A DNA stretch of 64,000 nucleotides, from NCBI GenBank assembly GCA_905116865.2, contig CAJHNH020001150.1, positions 131,231 through 195,230 of the forward strand. The letters run 5' to 3'. The translations under genes were made by a program, and so were the position numbers. Below, in pieces: positions 1-13,260 of this stretch. The notes below the pieces were generated by a model. That model did not search any database. It was given only the letters and a program-made list of their open reading frames with translations, and was not told the DNA's origin. This stretch comes from Candidula unifasciata (Eukaryota; Mollusca; Gastropoda; Stylommatophora; Geomitridae). Position 1 is the first letter of the stretch. Each line of letters opens with the position of its first letter.

Positions 1-2950
1 AATTCTATCATATACCTGACATGATGCTACCAGTTGTCTATCCTATAATTCTATCATATACCTGACATGATGCTACCAGTTGTCTATCCTATAATTCTAT
101 CATATACCTGACATGATGCTACCAGTTGTCTATCCTATAATTCTATCATATACCTGACATGATGCTACCAGTTGTCTATCCTATAATTCTATCATATACC
201 TGACATGATGCTACCAGTTGTCTATCCTATAATTCTATCATATACCTGACATATGCTGCCAGTTGTGATCATATAATTCTATCATACCACATGATGCTAC
301 CAGTTGTCTATCCTATAATTCTATATATACCTGACATGATGCTACCAGTTGACTATCCTATGATTCTATCATATACCTGACATGATGCTACCAGTTGTCT
401 ATCCTATAATTCTAACATATACCTGACATGATGCCACCAGTTGTCTATCCTATAATTCTATCATATACCTGACATGATGCTACCAGTTGTCTATCCTATA
501 ATTCTATCATATACCTGACATGATGCTACCAGTTGTCTATCCTATAATGATATTATATACCGGACATGATGCTACCAGTTGTCTATCCTATAATTCTAAT
601 CATATACCTGACATGATGCCACCAGTTGTCTATCCTATAATTCTATCATATACCTGACATGATGCTAACAGTTGTCTATCCTATAATTCTATCATATACC
701 TGATGCTACTAGTTGTCTATCCTATAATTCTATCCTATAAGTTTCTATCATATATTCTGACATGATGCATGACCAGTTGTCTATCCTATAATTATAACAT
801 GTATTTGACATGATGCAACCAGTTGTCTATCCTTTATTTCTATCATATACCTGACATGATGCCACCAGTTGTCTATCCTGCAATTCTATTATCTATCTTA
901 CATGATGCCACCAGTTGTCTATCCTGTAATTCTATTATCTATCTTATATGATGCCACCAGTTGTCTATCTTATAATTCTAATATTTATCCTATATTATGC
1001 TACCAGTTGTCTATCCTGTAATTCTATTATCTATCTTACATGATGCCACCAGTTGTCTATCCTGTAATTCTATTATCTATCTTACATGATGCCACCAGTT
1101 GTCTATCCTATAATTCTATTATCTATCTTACATGATGCCACCAGTTGTCTATCCTATAATTCTATTATCTATCTTACATGGTGCCACCAGATGTCTATCC
1201 TATAATTATAACATGTATTTGACATGATGCCACCAGTTGTCTATCCTATAATTATAACATGTATATGACATAATGCCACCAGTTGTCTATCCTATAATTA
1301 TAACATGTATTTGACATAATGCCACCAGTTGTCTATCCTATAATTATAACATGTATTTGACATGATGCCACCAGTTGTCTATCCTATAATTATAACATGT
1401 ATTTGACATGATGCCACCAGTTGTCTATCCTATAATTATAACATGTATTTGACATGATGCCACCAGTTGTCTATCCTATAATTATAACATGTATTTGACA
1501 TGATGCCACCAGTTGTCTATCCTATAATATATACATGTATTTGACATGATGCCACCAGTTGTCTATCCTATAATTATAACATGTATTTGACATGATGCCA
1601 CCAGTTGTCTATCCTATAATTATAACATGTATTTGACATGATGCCACCAGTTGTCTATCCTATAATTATAACATGTATTTGACATGATGCCACCAGTTGT
1701 CTGCCCTATATTTATAATATGTATATGACATAATGCCACCAGTTGTCTATCCTATAATTATAACATGTATTTGACATGATGCCACCAGTTGTCTATCCTA
1801 TAATTATAACATGTATTTGACATGATGCCACCAGTTGTCTATCCTATAATTATAACATGTATTTGACATGATGCCACCAGTTGTCTATCCTATAATTATA
1901 ACATGTATTTGACATGATGCCACCAGTTGTCTATCCTATAATTATAACATGTATTTGACATGATGCCACCAGTTGTCTATCCTATAATTATAACATATAT
2001 TTGACATGATGCCACCAGTTGTCTATCCTATAATTCTATCATATACCTGACATGATGCTACCAGTTGTCTATCCTATAATTCTATCATATACCTGACAAG
2101 TTGCTACCAGTTGTCTATCCTATAATTCTATCATATACCTGACATGATGCTACCAGTTGTCTATCCTATAATTCTATCATTTACCTGACATGATGCTACC
2201 TGTTGTCTATCATGTAATTCTATTATCTATCTTTCATGATGCCACGAGTCGTCTATCCTGTAATTCTATTATCTATCTTACATGATGCCTCAAGTTGTCT
2301 ATCCTATAATTCTATCATTTACCTGACATGATGCCACCAGTTGTCTGTCCTATAATTATAACATGTATTTGACATGATGCCACCAGTTGTCTATCCTATA
2401 ATTATAACATGTATTTGACATGATGCCACCAGTTGTCTATCCTATAATTATAACATGTATTTGACATGATGCTACCAGTTGTCTGTCCTATAATTATATC
2501 ATTACCTTTTGTGATGCCACCAGTTGTCTGTCCTATAATGTATTGTTGTATTTGACATGATGCTACCAGTTGTCTGTCCTATAATTATAACATATACCTG
2601 ACATGACATGATGCTACCAGTTGACTATCCTATAATTCTACATATATACCTGACGTGATGCTACCAGTTGTCTATCCTATAATTCTATCATATACCTGAC
2701 ATGATGCTACCAGTTGTCTATCCTATAATTCTATCATATACCTGACATGATGCTACCAGTTGTCTATCCTATAATTCTATCATATACCTGACATGATGCT
2801 ACCAGTTGTCTATCCTATAATTCTATCATATACCTGATGCTACCAGTTGTCTATCCTATAATGTTCTATCATATACCTGACATGATGCTACCAGTTGTCT
2901 ATCCTATAATTCTATCATATACCTGACATGATGCTACCAGTTGTCTATCC
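1..2950. repeat. 46-bp satellite array, three sequence subfamilies
   Basis: Head-to-tail copies of a 46-bp unit with the near-invariant core CCAGTTGTCTATCCTATAAT. Starts at 1, 47 and 93 give the period directly. Three versions of the other half exist: TCATATACCTGACATGATGCTA (spaced as TCATATACCTGAC then ATGATGCTA), TTATCTATCTTACATGATGCC and AACATGTATTTGACATGATGCC. They occur in blocks rather than mixed: the first at 1-830 and again after 2030 and 2590, the second around 870-1200 and 2200-2300, the third at about 1200-2020 and 2340-2560. There is no coding potential. Block order suggests segmental amplification of local variants. Confidence 0.95.
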
Positions 2951-4508
2951 TACCAAATACATTATCATATACCTGACATGATGCTACCAGTTGTCTATCC
3001 TATAATTGTATCATATACCTGACATGATGCTACCAGTTGTTGTGTTATAATTCTATCATATACCTGACATGATGCCACCAGTTGTGTGTATTATCCTATA
3101 ATTCTATTATATACCTGACATGATGCTACCATTTGTCTATCCTATTATTCTATTCATATAGACATGTGTTCATTAGTTGTCTATCATATAAGTTATCATA
3201 TACCTGACATGTACCTAGTTTGTCTATCCTATAATTGTTCATATTAGTGACATGCTACCAGTTTGTCTATCTATGTGATAGTTCTATCATATACCTGTTG
3301 TGATGCTACCAGTTGTCTATCCTATAGTTTCTATCATATTACATGATGCTACCAGTTGTCTATCCTATAATTCTATCATAAACATGATGCTACCAGTTGT
3401 CTATCCTATAATTCTATCATATATTTGATGCTACCAGTGTTGTCTATCCTATAATTGTATTCATATACCTGATGCTACCAGTGTGTCTATCCTATTGTGT
3501 ATCATTAGTGATGTTCATTTGTCTGTGTTATCATTAGTTGTGTTCATATAGTTGTGATGCTATTAGTGTTGTTCATCTATAATTGTATCATATACCTTCA
3601 TGATGCTACCAGTTGTGTATCCTATAATTGTTCATATACCTGACATGATGCTACCAGTTGTCTTTCCTATAATTCTATTGTACCTCACATGATGCTACCA
3701 GTTTGTCTATCCTATAATTTCTATCATATCATGACAGTTGTGCTCACCAGTTGTCTATCCTATATTTATAATAATCATATACCTGATGTGTGTTCATTGT
3801 CTATCCTATAGTTCTATCATATACCTGATGATTCTACCAGTTGTCTATCCTATAGTTCTATCATATACCTGACATGATGCTACCAGTTGTCTATCCTATA
3901 ATTCTATCATGCTAGTTGTCTATCATAAGTTCTGTTCATTACCTGATGTTGTCTATCCTATAATTCTATCATATACCTGATGCTACCAGTTGTCTATCCT
4001 ATAATTCTGTCATATACCTGATGCTACCAGTTGTCTATCCTGTATTCTATATATACCTGTGATGCTACCACCAGTTGTCTATCATATAATTCTATCATAT
4101 ACCTGACATGATGCTACCAGTTGTCTTATTCTATTGGTTGCATTCATGGCTGTGTTGACATGATGCTTCCAGTGTGTCTATCCTATAATTGGTATATACC
4201 TTACATGATGCTGTGTCTATCATATAAGTTGTTTTGATTGATGCTACAGTTGTCTATCCTATTGTGTATCATATACCTGACATGATGCTACCAGTTGTCT
4301 ATCATATAATTCTATCATGTACCTGACATGATTCATCAGTTGTCTATCCTATAATTCTATTCATATCATAGGATGTTCACCAGTTGTCTATCCTGGTTGT
4401 TATATCATGTATTCACTTGTTGTGTGTAGTCATCATTCCTATTGTTGTGTTCACTGTTTGCGTTTACATGATGCTACCAGTTGTCTAGTTCCTCCATTGT
4501 AACATGTA
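2951..4508. repeat. Degraded zone mixing 46-bp and 13-bp repeat units
   Basis: The 46-bp unit continues here but is increasingly broken by pieces such as GTTGTGTTCATTAG, which belong to the 13-bp array on the right. Units are truncated or fused, and around 3490-3570 hardly any intact 46-bp unit remains, although good ones reappear near 3840-3900 and 4270-4310. The zone is either a real junction where two satellites were mixed by conversion or slippage, or a consensus error from reads aligned in the wrong register. Confidence 0.8.
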
Positions 4509-6197
4509 TATGAGTTGATGTTCATCAGTTGTGTTCATTAGTTGTGTTCATTAGTTGTGTTCATCAGTTGTGTTCATTAGCTGTGTTCATTAGTTGTGTT
4601 CATTAGTTGTGTTTATCAGTTGTGTTCATCAGTTGTGTTCATTATTTGTGTTCATTAGTTGTGTTCATTAGTTGTGTTCATTAGTTGTGTTCATTAGTTG
4701 TGTTCATTAGTTGTGATTCAGTTGTGTTCATTAGTTGTGTTCATTAGTTGTGTTCATTAGTTGTGTTCATTAGTTGTGTTTCTCATTGTGTTCATTGTGT
4801 TGTGTTCATTAGTTGTGTTCATTCAGTTGTGTTCATGGATGATGTGTTCAGTTTGTTTGTTCATTAGTTCATTTGTGTTCATTAGTTGTGTTCATCAGTT
4901 GTGTTCATCAGTTGTGTTCATCAGTTGTGTTCATTGGTTGTGTTTATTGGTTGTGTTCATCAGTTGTGTTCATCAGTTGTGTTCATTATTTGTGTTAATT
5001 AGTTGTATTGATCAGTTGTGTTCATTATTTGTGTTAATTAGTTGTGTTTGTTCACATTGTGTTTATTGTTGTGTTCATCAGTTGTGTTCACAAGTTGTGT
5101 TCATTAGTTGTGTTCATTAGTTGTGTGTGTATTATTATCATTAGTTGTGTTCATTAGTTGTCTTTCATTAGTTGTGTTTCATTGATTGTGTTCATTAGTT
5201 GTGTTCATTAGTTGTGTTCATTAGTTGTGTTCATTAGTTGTGTTCATTAGTTGTGTTCATTAGTTGTGTTCATTAGTTGTGTTCATTAGTTGTGTTCATT
5301 AGTTGTGTTCATTGGTTGTGTTCATTAGTTTTGTTCATTAGTTGTGTTCATTAGTTGTGTTCATCAGTTGTGTTCATTAGTTGTGTTCATTAGTTGTGTT
5401 CATCAGTTGTGTTTCATTAGTTGTGTTCATTCATTTGCTGTGTTTATCAGTTGTTTTCTTTTGTTTTGTTCATTAGTTGTGTGCATAAAATACATTTAAT
5501 CAGTTGCATTCATTAGTTGAATTCATTGGTTGTCTTCATTCATTTGTACATAGGTTTTGTTAATGTGTTGTGTTCATTGGTTGTGTTCATTCATTCACTT
5601 GTTGTGTAGTTCATTGGTTGTGTTCACTGTTTGCGTTTACTGGTTGTTTTCTTTTTTGTGTGTCCATTTGATGTGTTCTTTAGTTGTGTTATCAGTTGTG
5701 TTCATTAGTTGTGTTCATTAGTTGTGTTCATTAGTTGTGTTCATTAGTTGTGTTCATTAGTTGTTTTCATCAGTTGTGTTCATTAGCTGTGATTATCAGT
5801 TGTGTTCATTAGTTGTGTTCATCAGTTGCGTTCATTAGTTGTGTTCAATAGTTGTGTTCATCGGTTGTGTTCAATAGTTGTGTTCATCAGTTGCGTTCAA
5901 TAGTTGTGTTCATCAGTTGTGTTCATTAGTTGTGTTCATCAGTTGTGTTCATCAGTTGTGTTCATCAGTTGTGTTCATTAGTTGTGTTCATCAGTTGCGT
6001 TCAATAGTTGTGTTCATCGGTTGTGTTCAATAGTTGTGTTCATCAGTTGTGTTCATCAGTTGTGTTCATCAGTTGTGTTCATCAGTTGTGTTCATCAGTT
6101 GTGTTCATTAGTTGTGTTCATCGGTTGTGTTCAATAGTTGTGTTCATCAGTTGTGTTCATCAGTTGTGTTTATTAGTTGTGTTTATCAGTTGTATTC
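4509..6197. repeat. 13-bp minisatellite
   Basis: Tandem copies of TTAGTTGTGTTCA with common variants TCAG, TTGG and ATAG at the start; the period of 13 is read directly at 5221-5340. Because 13 is not a multiple of 3, a 39-base super-period gives a 13-residue peptide repeat and long but meaningless open frames. The array ends abruptly at the LINE fragment that begins near 6198. Confidence 0.95.
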
Positions 6198-6850
6198 ATC
6201 AGCAATGACACTGTGGTCCTGCAGGAAACACGCATTGGTGACAAGGAAGTTAAAGCGGCATATTTTCAATATTTTTACATCGACATCATCTCGTGCAGGT
6301 CATCCTAGTTCGCGACAACATGCTGGTATGCAAGGTTAATATGTTTGAATGGAACAGAGACGCCCCGCAGGTCCATGCAGTCAGCGTGTTGACTCCCGTC
6401 ACGCTCACGATCGTAAATGTTTATTCCTGCAACAGGAAGGTCGGTGCGCGTCAGTGGCAACGTTTGCTTATGTCCGGGGAAAGAAACAGCATCTACTGCA
6501 CGGATATGAATGCCCGAAGAAGCCCGAGGGGTAATGTTATCACCAGCAAACAGGGGGAAGTTCTGGAAGATGCGGTGGTATCTGCTGAGCTGGTATGCTT
6601 AAATAATGGACAGTCACTAGACTGGCCACTCGACCAGGCGACTCTGACAGTGTCATTGACTTGGCTCTGGTGTTGCCTACCATCGCTTCTCTTTGCATAT
6701 GGAACACACTGGGATACCATGACAGCGACCACCTGCTTTGTGTTGTCTTGGTTGAGAAGAACAGGAAAAGCAACCAGAGAAACAGAACAAAAGTTGTCAG
6801 TATGACATCAAAGGGCAGGATGCCATCAGCAAGGTTAGACTTCGTAAATT
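6198..6850 (+). pseudogene. LINE endonuclease domain, decayed
   Basis: Translation of successive frames gives the AP-endonuclease (EEP) domain of a non-LTR retrotransposon, which nicks target DNA for reverse transcription. Visible pieces in order: VLQETRIGD near 6212, LTIVNVYSCNR near 6405, an RGxVLEDA..LVCLNNGQ stretch near 6540-6610, and a DSVIDLALV...GYHDSDHLLC stretch near 6650-6745 that matches the terminal SDH block of such nucleases. At least two frame changes are needed. It is the 5' part of the element that continues to 8868. An RNase H-bearing clade of the I superfamily (Nimb-like) is the best guess, from the 3' end. Confidence 0.8.
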
Positions 6851-6852
6851 AA

Positions 6853-6871
6853 CCCCCCCCCCCCCCCCCCC
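6853..6871. repeat. Run of 19 C
   Basis: A homopolymer of 19 cytosines lies between the endonuclease and linker parts of the LINE relic. Its true length is likely to vary and it is prone to sequencing error. Confidence 0.95.
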
Positions 6872-6931
6872 TTTCCGTAAGTAGTGTAACAAATGGACCC
6901 AGCCACCATGATGGGATCAAGATGTTGAAAG

Positions 6932-6997
6932 GGCATGGCTGGAAAAGAGGCAGGCTGTCAGGGTGGCATGGCTGGAAACGAGGCAGGCTGTCAGGGT
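6932..6997 (+). repeat. 33-bp tandem duplication inside LINE
   Basis: The stretch starting GGCATGGCTGGAAA at 6932 is repeated from 6965 with one base difference. The length is a multiple of three, so the linker frame is kept. Confidence 0.9.
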
Positions 6998-7216
6998 GTG
7001 GCAAAAAGCCATAAAGAGTAAAACATCACAGCCAGATTTTTTGAATGACCTGAAAGATAGATTTGTTAACAGGACGACCATGACCTTCATGTTATGTGTA
7101 ACACAGATCAAGAATGAGAAATGGAACGAGTATTGTAAGAAGGTATGCTCGGAAGGGTCTGTTGCAACATTTTGGAGACTCCTCAAGGCAATGAACGGCA
7201 CCACTTAATGGGGTAT

Positions 7217-7372
7217 GCCAGACTTTCAGAGCACAGATCTGACATGGCCCTACTTCAGCGGTACTTAGAGCAGACTCACCAGAAAGATGAGGCAGCCAGA
7301 CTTTCAGAGCACAGATCTGACATGGCCCTACTTCAGCGGTACTTAGAGCAGACTCACCAGAAAGATGAGGCA
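7217..7372 (+). repeat. 78-bp perfect tandem duplication inside LINE
   Basis: 7217-7294 is repeated at 7295-7372 without visible difference. It adds 26 residues, starting ARLSEHRSDM, without changing frame. The perfect identity points to a recent event or an assembly duplication. Confidence 0.95.
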
Positions 7373-7759
7373 GCCAGACTGAGAGTTAAGGCGACATTCT
7401 CGAAGTTGTGCAAGAAGGCAGAGCTGAGTTATCACTATGTTATCACCACTGAGATCATACGATCACACAACACACTGCCCCAGGCTCCGACTGCGTCTGA
7501 TATGCTAATACGCCGAAAATTTCAGAGGACGACATGACAGAACTCACAGGAGAATTTAGCGGCAGCATCCAGAGTGGTCAGATAAAATAAGAGTGGCTAC
7601 ACAGCAACTTACTAACGCTGCCAAAACCGAAAAAAGAACACTCCTAGATTAGCGGCTACAGAATTATTACGATGCAGAACACTCTGGGCAAACTTCTGGA
7701 GAAAAAGTTGCATAGACTCAATGATGAATTGGAAAGGACTGGCAGGTTACCGTCTACAC

Positions 7760-8265
7760 CAGTGTTGCCACTTTTCTTTGACAAAAACATCCAAAACGGA
7801 GTCAAAAAATATCTAAAAACATCTAAATTTGCGTGGAAAACATCTAGAAAAAAATCAAAATAGAAAGAGTCACAAATTACAAAGCTATTGATATGATTTA
7901 CCCTATATAATCATGTCCTCATCTTTACTTAAGTCTGTCTCACAAGATCCACAGGATAAACTTAGCTTGGATGATGAAGTTAAAGCTTCAGATCCAAAAT
8001 GACTCTGGTATGCTTCAGCTGTTCCAATCTCTTTTAATACACAACCAGAAGCTGATAAGTGAAACAGCCTTTTCCTACTCTTATCAAGCCGAATTTTTTA
8101 TTTAAGAGGTCAAATTTCATCCTGTTTCTTAGGTTAGATTTGATAAATTCACTCTAAATGTTAAACTTCTAGAAAAACATCTACCATCTAAACGTCAAAA
8201 ACGCCATCTAAATGCAAGGGAAAATATCTAAATCTGGATGTAAAACATCCAAAGTGGCAACACTG
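7760..8265. mobile_element. 506-bp non-autonomous hAT-type transposon (MITE)
   Basis: The element begins CAGTGTTGCCACTTT and ends AAAGTGGCAACACTG, a perfect 15-bp terminal inverted repeat. It is flanked by GTCTACAC (7752-7759) and GTCTATAC (8266-8273), an 8-bp target duplication with one mismatch. TIR start, TSD length and TSD shape fit the hAT superfamily. It carries no transposase; the interior is AT-rich with repeated ACATCTAAA-like words near both ends. The ends match those of the long hAT element at 34993-38674, so it could have been moved by that family's transposase. It splits the LINE reading frame. Confidence 0.9.
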
Positions 8266-8868
8266 GTCTATACTTGGAGGGTACAGGCGCAGTAAAGAGA
8301 CGTGCCTCAGTGCAAGTTTTCGCCTATGATGTTTATGAAGGTTTTCAGACGAAAGAAGACACATGTGCAAATGCACTAGATTCAGGGACTGGTTCTTTCT
8401 CCAGTCGAATATTCTTTAGCCATACTTACCGTCAGCGATACTCAGACTGAAAGACGCAAAAGGTGCAAAAATCAAAGCGTGGTTTCAAGCAGTGTGACAA
8501 TGAAGGTGATGACAGTAACACGAGCTTCCATGTGACTAGCATCGCAGGGCTATTCTCAAGTGTGACTGCTGGGTGATTCCATCAGCAAAATCCGGCGGGT
8601 CGAGACGGCTTTGTACGCAGACAGTAGATGGAGTCATTGCAAAACTCCACTGTCCGTAAAGTTACCTTCATCTTCGTACCAGGGGATGCGGTTGTTGCTG
8701 GCAATGAAAGAACTGACAGATTAACCGGCTCTGCTTTAGTTACAGAGGGCCGGCCCATGGATGATGCCGACATTGTTAATGTCATTACAGAGGTAGGACG
8801 TTCGGAGGATTTTGGAAGCAGCACTTACACATCTTTGCTAAGAGTGCAAGAATTAGGAGTAAAGATCG
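8266..8868 (+). pseudogene. LINE RT remnant and RNase H domain
   Basis: After the hAT insertion the LINE resumes with VFAYDVYEGFQTKEDT near 8315-8360, the RT block before the first catalytic Asp. The frame then jumps to SLAILTVSDTQTERR-like sequence near 8410, which in the relic at 28530 lies after the RT thumb; the catalytic palm is therefore deleted. An RNase H region follows: IRRVE near 8590, then FIFVPGDAVVAGNERTDRL at about 8669-8725 and an EVGRSEDFG...LRVQELGVKIG stretch to 8868. RNase H removes the RNA of the RNA-DNA hybrid. The copy stops at VKIG exactly where the satellite begins. Confidence 0.8.
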
Positions 8869-9543
8869 GTACACATACACCTACATCCTAGTGAGCAGAC
8901 ATTGCACACACACACACACACACATCCTAGTGAGCAGACACTGCACACACACACACACACACACATCCTAGTGAGCAGACACTGCACACACATACACCCA
9001 CATCCTAGTGAGCAGACACTGCACACACATACACACACACATCCTAGTGAGCAGACACTGCACACACACACATCCTAGTGAGCAGACACTGCACACACAC
9101 ACATCCTAGTGAGCAGACAATGCACACACACACACACACACACACATCCTAGTGAGCAGACACTGCACACACACACACACACATCCTAGTGAGCAGACAA
9201 TGCACACACACACATCCTAGTGAGCAGACACTGCACACACACACATCCTAGTGAGCAGACAATGCACACACATACATCCTAGTGAGCAGACAATGCACAC
9301 ACATACACACACATCCTAGTGAGCAGACACTGCACACACACACATCCTAGTGAGCAGACAATGCACACACACACACACACATCCTAGTGAGCAAACACTG
9401 CACACACACACACACACATCCTAGTAAGCAGACACTGCACACACACACACACTCACATCCTAGTGAGCAGACACTGCACACACATACACACACACATCCT
9501 AGTGAGCAGACACTGCACACACACACATCCTAGTGAGCAGACA

Positions 9544-9575
<32 letters not shown>

Positions 9576-10200
9576 CCTAGTGAGCAGACACTGCACACAC
9601 ATACACACACATCTTAGTGAGCAAACACTGCACACACACACACACACATCCTAGTGAGCAGACACTGCACACACACACACACATCCTAGTAAGCAGACAC
9701 TGCACACACACACACACACATCCTAGTGAGCAGACACTGCACACACATACACATACATCCTAGTAAGCAGACAGTGCACACACATACACACACATCCTAG
9801 TGAGCAGACACTGCACACACATACACACACACACATCCTAGTGAGCAGACACTGCACACACACACATCCTAGTGAGCAGACGCTGCACACACACACGTCC
9901 TAGTGAGCAGACACTGCACACACACACACACACATCTCAGTGAGCAGACACTGCACACACACACACCCACATCCCAGTGAGCAGACACTGCACACACATA
10001 CACACACATCATAGTGAGCAGACACTGCACACACATCCTAGTGAGCAGACACTGCACACACATACACACACATCTTAGTGAGCAGACACTGCACACACAT
10101 CTTAGTGAGCAGACACTGCACACACACACACACACATCATAGTGAGCAGACATTGCACACACGTACACCCACATCCTATTTAGCAGATTTTGCACACACA
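8869..10200. repeat. CA-linked satellite, subfamily 1 (CCTAGTGAGCAGACACTGCA)
   Basis: Copies of ATCCTAGTGAGCAGACACTGCA separated by CA runs of varying length, giving periods of roughly 27-45 bp. It starts directly at the end of the LINE relic. Open frames across it are CA/GT artefacts. Confidence 0.95.
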
Positions 10201-12440
10201 CACACACACACGTACATCCTAATGAGTAATTTTTGTACACATACATCCTATTAGCATTCATTGCACACACACATACTAATAATACCTATTGTACACACAT
10301 GCTAGTGAGAGTTTATTGCACACATACACACACCCATATCCTTGTCAGCAATTGTTGCACACACATATCCTAGTGTGCATGTACTACACACACAAACGCA
10401 CATTCTAGTAAGTAGTTATTGTACAAACACATCCTAGTGAGCATTTATTGCACACACACACAACCTAGAGAGCACTTTCTTTCACACCTACATTCTAATG
10501 AGCATTTATTACACACACACATCCTAATGAGCATTTATTACACGCCTACATTCTAATGAGCATTTATTACACACACACATCCTAATGAGCATTTATTACA
10601 CACCTACATCCTAATGAGCATTTGTTACACACCTACATCCTAATGAGCAATTATTACACACCTACATCCTAGTGAGCATTTATTACACACACACATCCTA
10701 ATGAGCATTTATTACACACCTACATCCTAGTGAGCATTTATTACACACACACATCCTAATGAGCCTTTATTACACACCTACATCCTAATGAGCATTTATT
10801 ACACACCTACATCCTAATGAGCATTTATTACACACCTACATTCTAATGAGCATTTATTACACACCTACATCCTAGTGAGCATTTATTACACACCTACATT
10901 CTAATGAGCATTTATTACACACACATCCTAATGAGCATTTATTACACACCTACATCCTAATGAGCATTTATTACACACCTACATCCTAATGAGCAATTAT
11001 TACACACCTACATCCTAGTGGGCAATAACTGCGCATACACATATTCTCGTAAGCATTTATTGCACTCATACACATGTTTCCTTTTCAACCTTTGTTGCAC
11101 ACACACACACACACCCACACACACCTACATTCTAATGAGCATTTATTACACACCTACATCCTAGTGAGTTGTTTATTACACACCTACATCATAGGTAGCA
11201 TTTTTTACACACCTACATCCTAATGAGCATTTATTACACACCGACATCCTAATGAGCAATTATTACACACCTACATCCTAGTAAGCATTTATTACACACC
11301 TACATCCTAATGAGCATTTATTACACACCTACATTCTAATGAGCAATTATTACACACCGACATCCTAATGAGCAATTATTACACACCTACATCCTTGTGA
11401 GCATTTATTACACACCTACATCCTAGTGAGCATTTTTTACACACCTACATCCTAGTGAGCATTTATTACACACCTACATCATAGTGAGCATTTTTTACAC
11501 ACCTACATCCTTGTGAGCATTTATTACACACCTACATCCTTGTGAGCATTTATTACACACCTACATCCTAGTGAGCATTTATTACACACCTACATCATAG
11601 TGAGCATTTATTACACACCTACATCCTAGTGAGCAATTATTACACACCTACATCATAGTGAGCATTTATTACACACCTACATCCTAGTGAGCAATTATTA
11701 CACACCTACATCCTAGTGAGCATTTATTACACACCTACATCATAGTGAGCAATTATTACACACCTACATCCTAGTGAGCATTTATTACACACCTACATCA
11801 TAGTGAGCATTTATTACACACCTACATCCTTGTGAGCATTTATTACACACACATCCTTGTGAGCATTTATTACACACCTACATCCTAGTGAGCATTTATT
11901 ACACACCTACATCCTAATGAGCAATTATTACACACCTACATCCTTGTGAGCATTTATTACACACCTACATCCTAGTGAGCATTTATTACACACCTACATC
12001 CTAGTGAGCAATTATTACACACCTACATCCTAGTGAGTATTTATTACACACCTACATCCTAGTGAGCAATTATTACACACCTACATCCTAGTGAGCATTT
12101 ATTACACACCTACATCCTAGTGAGCATTTATTACACACCTACATCCTAGTGAGCATTTATTACACACATACATCATAGTGAGCATTTTTTACATACCTAC
12201 ATTCTAATGAGCATTTATTACATACCTACATTCTAATGAGCATTTATTACACACCTACATTCTAATGAGCATTTATTACATACCTACATTATAATAAGCA
12301 TTTATTACACACCTACATCCTAGTGGGCAATTACTGCGCATACACATATTCTCGTGAGCATTTATTGCACTCATACACATATTTCCTTTTCAACCTTTGT
12401 TGCACACACACACACACCCACACACACATATTCTAGTGAG
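10201..12440. repeat. CA-linked satellite, subfamily 2 (29-bp unit)
   Basis: Regular 29-bp copies of CCTACATCCTAGTGAGCATTTATTACACA, with variants CATAG, CCTAATG, CTTGTG and GCAATTATT. The period is read directly at 11881-11910. The CCTAGTGAGCA word shows common origin with the array on the left. A 100-base patch at about 11020-11120 (TGCGCATACACATATTCTCGT and onward) recurs at about 12330-12430, a longer-range duplication. Confidence 0.95.
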
Positions 12441-13220
12441 TATTTATTACACGCACACATCCCACTGAACAGTTACTGCACACACACACATCCCACTGAA
12501 CAGTTACTGCACACGCACACATCCCACTGAACAGTTACTGCACACACACACATCCCACTGAACAGTTACTGCACACGCACACATCCCACTGAACAGTTAC
12601 TGAACACACACACATCCCACTGAACAGTTACTGCACACGCACACATCCCACTGAACAGTTACTGCACACACACACACATCCCACTGAACAGTTACTGCAC
12701 ACGCACACATCCCACTGAACAGTTACTGCACACACACACATCCCACTGAACAGTTACTGCACACACACACACACACATCCCACTGAACAGTTACTGCACA
12801 CACACACATCCCACTGAACAGTTACTGAACACACACACATCCCACTGAACAGTTACTGCACACGCACACATCCCACTGAACAGTTACTGCACACACACAC
12901 ACATCCCACTGAACAGTTACTGCACGCGCACACATCCCACTGAACAGTTACTGCACACACACACATCCCACTGAACAGTTACTGCACACACACACACACA
13001 TCCCACTGAACAGTTACTGCACACACATACATCCCACTGAACAGTTACTGCACACACACACACACACCCCACTGAACAGTTACTGCACACGCACACATCC
13101 CACTGAACAGTTACTGCACACACACACACATCCTAGTGAGAATTTTTTATTGAATATACCCATATACATGCTAGTGATCCTTATGGCACACACACACACA
13201 CACACATCCCACTGAACAGT

Positions 13221-13260
<40 letters not shown>

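Larger units (their letters stand above)
6900..7759 (+). pseudogene. LINE linker and start of reverse transcriptase
   Basis: This continues the LINE at 6198. A linker peptide runs from about 6963 to 7207 (AVRVWQKAIKSK, then ATFWRLLKAMN), followed by a charged helical stretch. The start of the RT domain is seen as EWLHSNLLTLPKPKK near 7600 and GYRIITMQNTLGKLLEKKL near 7660-7710, the block just before the palm in this family. Several frameshifts and stops separate them. The frame is then cut at 7760 by a hAT-type insertion. Two in-frame tandem duplications lie inside. Confidence 0.8.

Noticed and set aside
1..6197. Centromere or telomere identity of the satellites
   Set aside because: No TTAGGG repeats are present, and tandem arrays alone do not show centromere function.
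4761..6208. Cys/Val-rich hydrophobic proteins
   Set aside because: They come from the 13-bp repeat with a 39-base super-period.
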